DNA of 25,328 nt, from NCBI GenBank assembly GCA_964405075.1, contig CAYOMP010000031.1:1-25328 (forward strand), given 5' to 3'. A program made the translations under genes and the position numbers. Positions 13,714-21,879 of the stretch are shown here, one piece after another; position 1 is the first letter of the stretch, and every line of letters starts with the position of its first letter. Source of the stretch: CAYOMP01 sp964405075 (lineage in GTDB: Bacteria; Bacillota; Clostridia; Lachnospirales; Lachnospiraceae). Below the pieces are notes generated by a model that was not told where the DNA came from, made no database searches, and saw nothing but the letters and a program-made list of their open reading frames with translations.

Positions 13714-15204
13714 TTAGATAAAGTTAAGTAAGTTTACTCCCATTATTTTACTAGTAGCTGTAAGTGCTGATTCATAAGCAAGTTGAGCCGATGATTGTTC
13801 AATAATAACATCTGCTTCATCTACACCTATATTGTTAGAAGCCAATTCTTTCATATTGGATGTAGAAGCAGTAACACGTTCACTTGTCAAATCCAATCTT
13901 GACTGTCTGCTAGCTAAATCTGTTGTTGCTTTTGTTATATCATCCATATAACTCTTAAAATTAGTCAACATACCCTCTGTCATCTTTGTGAACTTTTCTT
14001 TTCTGTAGGTATGCTCTTTATTAGCAGCTTCAAGCATAGAGTTCAAATACTCTGTCTTATCAGCATATTGCTCATCATCAAGCATTGTTTCAATTTCTGC
14101 TATCTTTTCTTCAATATCAACCAAATCGCTTAAAGCGCCTATTACGTCATCCATATCTCGACCTATAGAATGGTCAAATACATTCTTTGCTTCTACATTT
14201 ACCTGCAATGTCTGATTGAAGTTGACTCTATATTCAATAGCCTGTGTAACATCTTCATTCACATATTTATATTTTTCTTGATTAAGCTTGTTTGTACAGT
14301 CAAAATAATGTTCAGGATGTAAATCTCCTTTATTGAAACCCTTTTTATCATATGTAAAAGACATACTCTCCCATGACTGAACTGTAGAATACATATCTTC
14401 ACCATATATCAATTCACCTGTTTCCGGAATGAAAACAATTTTCCCAGTTTCTGGTGTATATGCCTGATCCGCTCCATCTCCCAAAGATTTTGTTACCAAT
14501 TCCATTGTCTGCTGTGTTCCAGAAGCGTCAACATATTCCAAAACAGCTGGTGATGATACTGGTGTCAAGTCAGTATAAGCTAATCTAAATCTATATAGAT
14601 TACTCATTGTTATTGAAGTTGAATCATATTCAGTATCTGTTGTTGCTAAAATACTATCTTTTGAATAAGATAAGTCCCCATAAATATATGAAATTGTATC
14701 CATATCTGACGGAGTTAACTTTTCTGTAATGGTATATTCTGCAATAGAATCCTGTTCTGAGAAAGCCAAATCCATATTTGTCTTATATCCAGTCAACAAA
14801 CTTCTGTCTGCATATGTGGCATTACCTTCCGCATATACCTGTTCTCTCAGTGAATTCATTTCATCTAAAAGAGCCTGATACTGTGATGTACTATATGTAC
14901 CTGTAGAAGCATTCACGCAATTACTATATGTCTCAGACACACATTTATAGATATTTTCCAACGCTGTCTGTGAAAATTCCATCCAAGACTGTGCATCATC
15001 AATGTTTGATTTGAACTGTTCTAATTCATTAAGATTGGTTTTGTATCTTAATGCTCTGATGGCTATAATAGGATCCTCAGAAGCTCTAGAAATCTTCTGA
15101 CCGGTTGACATCTGAGTAGTAACTTTATCAACCGCAATTTTATTTCTATTAATGTTATTCATTGTGTTGTTCATCATTATCTGATTAGTCATTCTAATTC
15201 CCAT
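13714..15204 (-). CDS. flgL: Flagellar hook-associated protein FlgL (HAP3)
   Basis: Junction protein between FlgK and the flagellin filament. The flagellin-like N-terminus is clear: MGIRMTNQIMMNNTMNNINRN followed by MSTGQKISRASEDP and IAIRALRY (residues 1-55). The C-terminus QSSAQLAYESALTATSKIMGVNLLNFI is typical. Total length of 496 is well above the roughly 300 of Bacillus FlgL. The excess is a Thr/Ser/Tyr/Asp-rich central domain (about 150-350), presumably surface exposed. The ATG has GGAGG 8 bases upstream and starts 12 bases after the second flgK. The transmembrane-free sequence and absent signal peptide fit export by the flagellar apparatus. Confidence 0.94.
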   Translation of the reverse strand: MGIRMTNQIMMNNTMNNINRNKIAVDKVTTQMSTGQKISRASEDPIIAIRALRYKTNLNELEQFKSNIDDAQSWMEFSQTALENIYKCVSETYSNCVNASTGTYSTSQYQALLDEMNSLREQVYAEGNATYADRSLLTGYKTNMDLAFSEQDSIAEYTITEKLTPSDMDTISYIYGDLSYSKDSILATTDTEYDSTSITMSNLYRFRLAYTDLTPVSSPAVLEYVDASGTQQTMELVTKSLGDGADQAYTPETGKIVFIPETGELIYGEDMYSTVQSWESMSFTYDKKGFNKGDLHPEHYFDCTNKLNQEKYKYVNEDVTQAIEYRVNFNQTLQVNVEAKNVFDHSIGRDMDDVIGALSDLVDIEEKIAEIETMLDDEQYADKTEYLNSMLEAANKEHTYRKEKFTKMTEGMLTNFKSYMDDITKATTDLASRQSRLDLTSERVTASTSNMKELASNNIGVDEADVIIEQSSAQLAYESALTATSKIMGVNLLNFI

Positions 15205-15216
15205 TTGTCAATCCTC

Positions 15217-17268
15217 CTATACACCAGTATCTAAGATTAATTTGTCGTATATTTCTGTCATTACTGAAATAGCCTTTGCTGATAAATTATACGCATTCTG
15301 AAATCTAATTAAGTTAGATGCTTCTTCATCACTATCTACTCCTGATTCTGACAATCTTTGATTAATAATTGTCTGACGGACATTATAATAACTTTCTTCA
15401 AAAGTTTTAACTTTTTCAGCATCTACTGAAATGTCTGATACAATACAAGTAATAAATTCTGATACCGATGCACCTCTAAATGAAAGTGCCTCTTTATCAT
15501 TCATCAAATTATAAATCTTGTCCATAATGTTTCCTGAATCAGTATTTTGTTCATTGTCATCAGTAGTAGCAATCAAATCAACATTCTTAAGAATTGCATC
15601 ACACACTCTAAAGTTTGCTGCTGTAATCATATTGTAATTATCTGTATTACTATCTCTATTCAAAGAATAATTATCCGCGTTCTTATTTAAAGCAGTAGCT
15701 GGCACCTCATCCACCATAGTATATGTATATGTACCTGTAGTCGAATCGTATGAACAGCTTGAATATTCATACTTTTTATGATTAATGTAAATATAACCGC
15801 CATCTTCATCAGGCCTTGCAGTTTCATCAGCATTAGCTGTTATTTCAACTGTCTTTCCATCTGCAGATACACTGGAAACTGTTCCTGATACAGCAAAATC
15901 ATATTCTTCGCCAGTAGCACTAGTTCCTGTAAATAGTATACGACCATCGTCTCCATTAGCATCTTCACCGGTAATTAGAATACTATTAACAGCTTCCGCA
16001 AAACTTCTAACAAATTCATCTAACTGAGACATATAATATGGAATACCACAGTAATCAATGCTGGTTCCTGCCAATGCAACCTTACCAACGTAATTATTAA
16101 GTTCCGCTACTGTTCCACTTGTAATGTTTAATTCAAAAGAAAATGTTCCATCGGCATTTTCACTAACCTGATATCCATCATATGAGAATTCTTTATTTCC
16201 AAGTTTGATAATTCCTTCCTGATTTAAAGAAATCTGGTTAGCATTTGCATATGTACTTGAAGTTATCTTTATAGTTGCCACATCTGGTGCTCCAGTTGTT
16301 GCCGCAGTTACCGACTCAATCTTTCCATCAAATGGGTTATTATTGTTACCATCCCTAATCTGGAAAAGCGCATTCAATCTACCTGACACCTTTGAACTTG
16401 TTATATTGAAATTCAATCCACTTTCCCATCTGACATCATATAAGCCTTCAATATCTGAGTTATTCACTCTATCTTCTCTTGCAATACATTGTAATTTTTC
16501 ACAAGAAACATAATCAACTAATTTCTGTCCGCAAATATATACATTGTAAGATGTAGCTCCTGTTTTTGTTCCGTCATTACTAAGAATATCATATTCCTCA
16601 ATTTCTACAGGCACTATTTCTGAAAGTTCATCAATTAATAATGCTCTCTGATCTCTTAATTCATTAGCCGTACCGCCAGCCAATTCAATAACATTAATCT
16701 GTTGATTTAATGTATAAATATCCTGACCAATACTGTTAATTCTATCTACATATGACTTAATTTCATCATTAGCATCTGACTGTAAGTTAGATAAAGACTG
16801 AGATGCCGAATTAAAATATTCTGCAAACTGCTGAGCCACATTGGCCATATTAGTTCTATTTGCTGCGCTGGTACCATCATTAGATAATACGTCTATAGCA
16901 CTAGATAACTTATTAAATACAGAAGTAAAACCACTAGTTGAGTCTTCTGTCTCATAAAATAACGTATCTAGCTGTTGCATATAATAATTTTTTCCTGAGT
17001 ACTCACCATAAGTCGCATTATTATTCCAATATTTTGTATCATAATACTGATTTCTAATCTGTTCTACGCCTGTACATACTACACCAGTTCCAATCATTCC
17101 ATATGATGTATATGATCTTAATGCTTCTCCAGCTTTTCTTAGAGCCTCTTGTCTTGTATACCCGGCTGTTTCCACATTGGATATATTATGTGTTGTTGTA
17201 TTTAAAGCCGCCTGATATGTATATAAACCAGACGTACCTATTGATAATCCCATAAAAGTCGATGGCAT
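15217..17268 (-). CDS. flgK: Flagellar hook-associated protein FlgK (HAP1), second copy
   Basis: First junction protein on the hook. The N-terminal rod/hook signature is clear: ALNTTTHNISNVETAGYTRQ (residues 21-40). So is the C-terminal FlgK motif: SDEEASNLIRFQNAYNLSAKAISVMTEIYDKLIL. Length 683 is within the FlgK range. The middle is variable and Thr/Ser/Asp-rich, with predicted beta structure. A GGGAGGG site lies 6 bases before the ATG. It follows another full-length flgK with 31 bases between; the two diverge strongly in the centre, so they look like old paralogues rather than a recent duplication. Whether both are built into the same junction or alternate is not visible in the sequence. 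Confidence 0.92.
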   Translation of the reverse strand: MPSTFMGLSIGTSGLYTYQAALNTTTHNISNVETAGYTRQEALRKAGEALRSYTSYGMIGTGVVCTGVEQIRNQYYDTKYWNNNATYGEYSGKNYYMQQLDTLFYETEDSTSGFTSVFNKLSSAIDVLSNDGTSAANRTNMANVAQQFAEYFNSASQSLSNLQSDANDEIKSYVDRINSIGQDIYTLNQQINVIELAGGTANELRDQRALLIDELSEIVPVEIEEYDILSNDGTKTGATSYNVYICGQKLVDYVSCEKLQCIAREDRVNNSDIEGLYDVRWESGLNFNITSSKVSGRLNALFQIRDGNNNNPFDGKIESVTAATTGAPDVATIKITSSTYANANQISLNQEGIIKLGNKEFSYDGYQVSENADGTFSFELNITSGTVAELNNYVGKVALAGTSIDYCGIPYYMSQLDEFVRSFAEAVNSILITGEDANGDDGRILFTGTSATGEEYDFAVSGTVSSVSADGKTVEITANADETARPDEDGGYIYINHKKYEYSSCSYDSTTGTYTYTMVDEVPATALNKNADNYSLNRDSNTDNYNMITAANFRVCDAILKNVDLIATTDDNEQNTDSGNIMDKIYNLMNDKEALSFRGASVSEFITCIVSDISVDAEKVKTFEESYYNVRQTIINQRLSESGVDSDEEASNLIRFQNAYNLSAKAISVMTEIYDKLILDTGV

Positions 17269-17299
17269 TATATACCCTCCCTTCGTTTAATCAAAATCA

Positions 17300-19087
17300 T
17301 CAAGAACCTAAAGAAACTACCAAATGCTCAAGCATGTCTGCAACTGTGGAAATGTATCTAGAAGCAGCATTATATGCATTTTGATATCTAATCATGTTAC
17401 TAAGTTCTTCATCTGATGATACACCTATAATCATCTGTCTGTTACTCTCTACTGTAGCTACTGTTGAATCTGCTGACGTTGACAAAGCATTATACACTGA
17501 ACCCTTTGTAGCCACCTGTCCAACAAGCTTCGTATAATAATCTTCAAAACTATTCTCACTGGTATCATTTGGATCTAATACTGCAAAATCCTCATCCCAA
17601 ACACCAATAAGCTTGGCAGCACCTTCATAATCTACTTCATTATTCTGTTTGTACAAAGGAAGGCTACTAGGATCTTCTTTTACCGTACTGTTAATAGCAA
17701 TACTCATTATTGAATAAGAATATCCTTCCTTAGTAGGGTCTTCTTCATTATACAGATAGAATGTTTCTCCACCAACTGTATATTCTGTATATCTATCAGA
17801 AGAACCTCTGGTAAACAGCTCTACTCCCATTTCACCATTCAATCCTACCGAACAATTATCTGTATCCAGGTAGCTGTAAGTCTGTCCTGCTGCAACAATA
17901 ACATTACCATTATCATCTACTATATCAGCTGTTGCAGTTGCTGCTATATTAGGACACAAAATATCATTCATAGAAGTTACAATACCGTGAACCAAATAAT
18001 CAAGCTGTGCCATCGTACTCATTAAGCCCGATGTATATATTCTATTGTTATAATAATCAAGCTTTGCTTCATAAGCCTGTTCACCATCTGTATATGTAGT
18101 TCCATTAATTTCCCAGTTTCCTGTTACCCAATTTCCATTTTCATCCTTAAAATCTGATTCTACAGGAATTGTTGAATAATTAGGTGAATAATCACCTCTT
18201 TGCATAAGTAATGATTTTAACTTACCAATATCTGTATCAATATCAGCCGAAACAACCTTATCCATATTAAATACAGGCTGTTCAAACATTTCCCAAGATG
18301 GTGTTATAAAACCCGTCACCTTATCCGTTGTATATTCCAACTCATTTACATATGCCGGATCTACCAATGGTACCCCCTCAGCATACACATGTACCATATT
18401 ATTTACATCTTCTTCATAGGAAATCTTGATTAGAGAACTCAATTCATCCAAAGCTGCATTTCTGGCATCACGTAAATCATTGGCGTTCTCTACTTTGCCA
18501 GCTTCAATCGATGCAATTTTTTTATTTAAATCATAAATTTCCTGTGACAACTCATTGATTCTGTCTATTGTATCAATAGCCTGGTCATTAATGTTGCCCT
18601 GATAGTCTGCCAATGCCTGATAACAGTTTTGTGCATTTTCTATGAACTTTACAACCTTTTGTTTTAAATATGCTAAATAGGATGCATCTGTAGGGTCAGT
18701 AGATAATTTATCAAATGCATTCTTTAACTCTGTTAAAGAAGTATTGAATTCTGCTCCTTCCATATCATCCATAATAGTTTCCACTTCATAATATGTTTCA
18801 TACGCTGTTCCATAAAAAGCAGCTCTACCTGCTTCTTCTCTGTATGATTTGTCTAAAAAGTAATCTCTAACCTGTGCTACCTGTGCTACTTTGGAACCTA
18901 ATCCAATCTGCTGGTTACTGACTGCCCCATACTTAATAGTATTATATAAAGTATCAGACTGTACTACCTGTTGTCTAACGTATCCATCTGTTTCTACATT
19001 GGCAAGGTTATGTGCTGTTGTATTAAGAGCATTTTGACTTGTCTGTAAACCCGCTACCCCAATATAAAGGCTGCCCATTCCACTCAT
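17300..19087 (-). CDS. flgK: Flagellar hook-associated protein FlgK (HAP1), first copy
   Basis: Hook-filament junction protein of 595 residues. It opens with SLYIGVAGLQTSQNALNTTA then HNLANVETDGYVRQQ, the conserved D0 region. It ends with SDEELSNMIRYQNAYNAASRYISTVADMLEHLV. The coiled-coil D1 helix (about 150-230) includes YQGNINDQAIDTIDRINELS. GAGGTG lies 7 bases before the ATG, and flgN ends 20 bases upstream, matching the chaperone-substrate order flgN-flgK. No signal peptide is present, as expected for a flagellar secretion substrate. It is complete and in frame. Confidence 0.94.
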   Translation of the reverse strand: MSGMGSLYIGVAGLQTSQNALNTTAHNLANVETDGYVRQQVVQSDTLYNTIKYGAVSNQQIGLGSKVAQVAQVRDYFLDKSYREEAGRAAFYGTAYETYYEVETIMDDMEGAEFNTSLTELKNAFDKLSTDPTDASYLAYLKQKVVKFIENAQNCYQALADYQGNINDQAIDTIDRINELSQEIYDLNKKIASIEAGKVENANDLRDARNAALDELSSLIKISYEEDVNNMVHVYAEGVPLVDPAYVNELEYTTDKVTGFITPSWEMFEQPVFNMDKVVSADIDTDIGKLKSLLMQRGDYSPNYSTIPVESDFKDENGNWVTGNWEINGTTYTDGEQAYEAKLDYYNNRIYTSGLMSTMAQLDYLVHGIVTSMNDILCPNIAATATADIVDDNGNVIVAAGQTYSYLDTDNCSVGLNGEMGVELFTRGSSDRYTEYTVGGETFYLYNEEDPTKEGYSYSIMSIAINSTVKEDPSSLPLYKQNNEVDYEGAAKLIGVWDEDFAVLDPNDTSENSFEDYYTKLVGQVATKGSVYNALSTSADSTVATVESNRQMIIGVSSDEELSNMIRYQNAYNAASRYISTVADMLEHLVVSLGS

Positions 19088-19107
19088 ACTATTTCACCTC
19101 ATCTTTT

Positions 19108-19623
19108 TTATCTTTTAGTATCAAATCCATTTGTGTTAATGAGTAAATCTCCAGTGCTGTAGGCATCCTTGCCATAGTTCGCAGTTTCTGGTGCTTTATT
19201 AGAATTCTGATAGAGAGTCATTTCAAACTGAAGCATTTCCATAGCATGTTCAAGTAACATTTTATTATGATCATTTATCTTTTTCATGTTTCCTAATGTT
19301 TCTCTTAGTTTGTCATGTACTACAGCTAACTTCTTTTGATCCTCTGGCTGTTTATCTAATAATTTAATTAAATCTTTTATGTTAAGTGCTTCAACTTCCC
19401 TGTTTAGCACAATCCCCATATCATTAATAACTTCTATTCTTTTCTTTTCCAAATTTGCAATAACATCAACGATTTCTCTTTCTTTCTCAGTTATTTCGTT
19501 AAGTTTTGCAATATCACCCACCACAATTATTTGTGTTTTATCCTTTGATAATTCAACTAATTTCTCATATTCTGTGTTTTCTTTTTCTAATGTATCTAAT
19601 AAATTTTCCATTAAGCTTGCCAC
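19108..19623 (-). CDS. flgN: FlgN-like flagellar export chaperone
   Basis: Cytoplasmic chaperone for FlgK and FlgL. The 171-residue protein is almost entirely helical and coiled-coil, with the FlgN pattern of an N-terminal LLDTLEKENTEYEKLVELSKDKTQIIVVGDIAKLNEITEKER-type helix pair (about 8-50) and a C-terminal MKKINDHNKMLLEHAMEMLQFEM helix. The favoured start is GTG 19623, with GAGGG 8 bases upstream. An in-frame ATG at 19611 is 20 bases from that site. It follows flgM by 31 bases and precedes flgK by 20, the standard flgM-flgN-flgK-flgL order. Confidence 0.9.
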   Translation of the reverse strand: MASLMENLLDTLEKENTEYEKLVELSKDKTQIIVVGDIAKLNEITEKEREIVDVIANLEKKRIEVINDMGIVLNREVEALNIKDLIKLLDKQPEDQKKLAVVHDKLRETLGNMKKINDHNKMLLEHAMEMLQFEMTLYQNSNKAPETANYGKDAYSTGDLLINTNGFDTKR

Positions 19624-19654
19624 AGTCTATACCCTCACTTTTCAATTAGTTTTT

Positions 19655-19933
19655 TTAAATCATCTGGCTGTTAAATTTTTCTATAAGCTTATTCGCAAAA
19701 TCACTTGCACTTACATTATATTCTCCAGCATTTATTCTTCTTTTGTATTCTGCAACTAAATCTTCTCTAACGTCACTACTCTCAGCTACTGCATTCTTAG
19801 CAACCTGATAATCACGTCCAACCTGTGATATTTCAAGCTTGTCATTGCCATTCTTCTTTGTTGTATTTTTTACTGATTTAGTAACTTCAGTATTATAGAT
19901 TTTGTTTATCTGGCTGTATGCTTCTATTCTCAT
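19655..19933 (-). CDS. flgM: Anti-sigma-28 factor FlgM
   Basis: Binds and inhibits sigma-D until the hook-basal body is complete, when it is exported or otherwise relieved. The 92-residue protein has an unstructured, Lys/Asn/Thr-rich N-terminal half and a helical C-terminal sigma-binding half. The latter contains DKLEISQVGRDYQVAKNAV, REDLVAEYKRRINAGEYNV and ASDFANKLIEKF. I start at ATG 19933, with AAAGGAGAG upstream, instead of a longer frame from 19966 that would read through the ribosome binding site. It opens the flagellar operon and lies directly downstream of a sigma-D-like promoter, so FlgM would be made by the factor it inhibits. Confidence 0.93.
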   Translation of the reverse strand: MRIEAYSQINKIYNTEVTKSVKNTTKKNGNDKLEISQVGRDYQVAKNAVAESSDVREDLVAEYKRRINAGEYNVSASDFANKLIEKFNSQMI

Positions 19934-19994
19934 GTCAATCTCTCCTTTCACAAGAATCAAATGCACTATAATAATTTCTAGTCCTATGATATTA

Positions 19995-20021
19995 ATATCG
20001 GTATTTTTTCTTGGAACTTAA
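19995..20021 (-). promoter_or_regulatory. Sigma-D promoter of flgM-flgN-flgK-flgK-flgL-fliW-csrA
   Basis: TTAA (20021-20018, within TTAAGTTC), 15 bases, ACCGATAT (20002-19995). The -10 element matches the sigma-D consensus at 7 of 8 positions with exact spacing. It lies about 60 bases before the flgM start, and no other promoter is as clear in this gap. Confidence 0.75.
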
Positions 20022-20110
20022 GTCTTATTTAGTTATTTTTTTAATTTTCTATACTTTTTCAAAAATAGCACCGATTGGCAAGTGTGTCTGTATTGAAAAT
20101 TTCTAATAAC

Positions 20111-20144
20111 ACAAAAATAGATTGACATTTCTGCCAACCTATTT
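20111..20144 (-). terminator. Intrinsic terminator of the chemoreceptor gene
   Basis: AAATAGGTTGGCA (20144-20132) pairs along 13 bp with TGTCAATCTATTT (20127-20115), two G-U pairs included, with a GAAA tetraloop and TT-rich tail. It separates the chemoreceptor gene from the flgM operon. Confidence 0.88.
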
Positions 20145-20181
20145 CTGAATAATATGTACTTTAATTTACTTAATCGTTAAC

Positions 20182-21693
20182 TTATTTTGTAATGTACTTA
20201 TCCAATTCATGAGATACTTCAATAACGCTTTCTAATAATGCTTTTGTTGTTTCTGCGTTATTTAAATTCTGTACACTCAAATCAGCCGCCTGTGCTGATG
20301 ATGCAGTAACTTCTTCAGTTGTTGCAGATAATTGCATAATGTTATCCACAATCTGATTATTTGCACTTGATAAATCAGTTAACATTCCATCAATCTCAGC
20401 TATATCTGAAATCATTGTGTTTACATTCTTATTAACACTTTCAAAGCTTTCAGAGGCTTCTTCTATCATTTCGTCTTGTGCCTTTGCTGCATCAATTGAT
20501 TTCTGTACGGCACCTGCTGCATCTGCTGCATCATCTGATAATTCATTTAAGATAGTAGCAATATTCTCTGTTTCCTGTCTTGTCTTTTCAGCTAACTGAC
20601 GAATCTCATCAGCAACAACCGCAAAGCCACGACCAGCCTCTCCTGCTCTGGCACTTTCAATTGAAGCATTTAAAGCCAAAAGGTTAGTCTGACTTGAAAT
20701 AGCAAAAATTGTGTCTGCTATACTCTTAACAGCATTGGTACGTTCCTGTAATTTATTCATAGAATCTGCAACATCTGCGTTAGTTCCTGCAATAACCGCA
20801 GACTGTTTCTTCAAATTATTCATAACTTCTAAGCTATTTTCATTTAACTTAGTTGATTCTTTAGCAACTTCAACCATATTCTCAGAACGCTCTAAAGTTT
20901 TACCGATGGCATCCTGAATATTTTGAGTCATAGTTGTCTGAGTCTGAATATTTTCTGCTGTACTTTGAGTACTATCTGAAATATCTTTCATAGCTCCATT
21001 AACCATTTCTGATGAAGAATTCAACTCACCAACCATATCCATAGCGTTTTCCGCACCTTTACGTACTTCACCGGCTACCTCTATAACGCTATCCATAACA
21101 TTTTGTAATCTGTCCTGTTCACGCATTAAGCTATGACGAGAATCATGATTATATAAAGTATTTACATTAGAAACAAAATATATAAACAACATCATCATAC
21201 CAATTGAAATTGTTGCACAAAGCTGTGCCACAATCTCCTCTCCTGCGTATGCATGATTCACAGGAATTTGTAAAATATTTAAAAGTACCTGTAGTCCCAC
21301 AAAAGAGCCTAAAGATATCTTTGTATATTTTGCATCAAAGAATATTATGCACACTGCAAAAGGAATAGCTGCCATAAAACGTACATAATAGTCATGAAAA
21401 GCATATCCTGTTAAAAATGCTACTATTAATAATCCAATTAACGAGAAATACTTAAGTCTTCCACTTTTAGAGTTCTTCTTATATTCAATAACTGTTACAA
21501 CTAATGTTATAAAAATAATCGTAGATAACATTACGGAATATCCCAATGACCTAATCCCTCTAAGACATGCTATCCATATTACTCCTAACATAAATGTGTA
21601 AAACGTAATATATCCTAGCGTTAATACACGGTTTGCACGTTTATTCTGTTCACTTTTGTCTGCATACAAGTATTTTTTTTCATTAGCTTCCAT
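20182..21693 (-). CDS. Methyl-accepting chemotaxis protein with a polytopic membrane N-terminus
   Basis: Chemoreceptor that controls CheA via CheW. The C-terminal signalling domain is intact, with the hairpin tip IFAISSQTNLLALNASIESARAGEAGRGFAVVADEIRQLAEKTRQ, around residues 330-375 of the longer frame. There is no HAMP domain or large extracellular sensor. Instead residues about 27-180 contain roughly six closely spaced hydrophobic helices, then a helical coil leading into the methylation region. It also lacks a C-terminal CheR-tethering pentapeptide. I place the start at ATG 21693 because GAAAGG directly abuts the alternative ATG at 21705 and would be about 11 bases from this one; both remain possible. 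A sigma-A-like promoter lies upstream and a strong terminator follows, so it is monocistronic. Confidence 0.92.
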   Translation of the reverse strand: MEANEKKYLYADKSEQNKRANRVLTLGYITFYTFMLGVIWIACLRGIRSLGYSVMLSTIIFITLVVTVIEYKKNSKSGRLKYFSLIGLLIVAFLTGYAFHDYYVRFMAAIPFAVCIIFFDAKYTKISLGSFVGLQVLLNILQIPVNHAYAGEEIVAQLCATISIGMMMLFIYFVSNVNTLYNHDSRHSLMREQDRLQNVMDSVIEVAGEVRKGAENAMDMVGELNSSSEMVNGAMKDISDSTQSTAENIQTQTTMTQNIQDAIGKTLERSENMVEVAKESTKLNENSLEVMNNLKKQSAVIAGTNADVADSMNKLQERTNAVKSIADTIFAISSQTNLLALNASIESARAGEAGRGFAVVADEIRQLAEKTRQETENIATILNELSDDAADAAGAVQKSIDAAKAQDEMIEEASESFESVNKNVNTMISDIAEIDGMLTDLSSANNQIVDNIMQLSATTEEVTASSAQAADLSVQNLNNAETTKALLESVIEVSHELDKYITK

Positions 21694-21786
21694 CTTTGTT
21701 TTCATCCTTTCACAATGGTTTGCATTTAAAAATATTGGTTACTCTAAATTACTCTTTCCGTCTTTTTAATACATACAAGTTTCCAT

Positions 21787-21816
21787 ATTCTAACCCAATT
21801 ATACAACCTTTGTCAA
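21787..21816 (-). promoter_or_regulatory. Sigma-A promoter of the chemoreceptor gene
   Basis: A perfect TTGACA (21816-21811), 18 bases, TAGAAT (21792-21787, 5 of 6). Start of transcription would be near 21780, leaving a leader of about 75-90 bases. No sigma-D-type -10 was found in this gap. Confidence 0.72.
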
Positions 21817-21879
21817 CAAATTACTCCAAAAATTTTATGAACTTATACTTTGTATACCTAAATTTTACATTTATCCTTT

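Noticed and set aside
21826..21879. Possible terminator after the second ABC gene
   Set aside because: Only weak A/T pairing (AAAATTT with AAATTTT); no stable stem with a U-tract.
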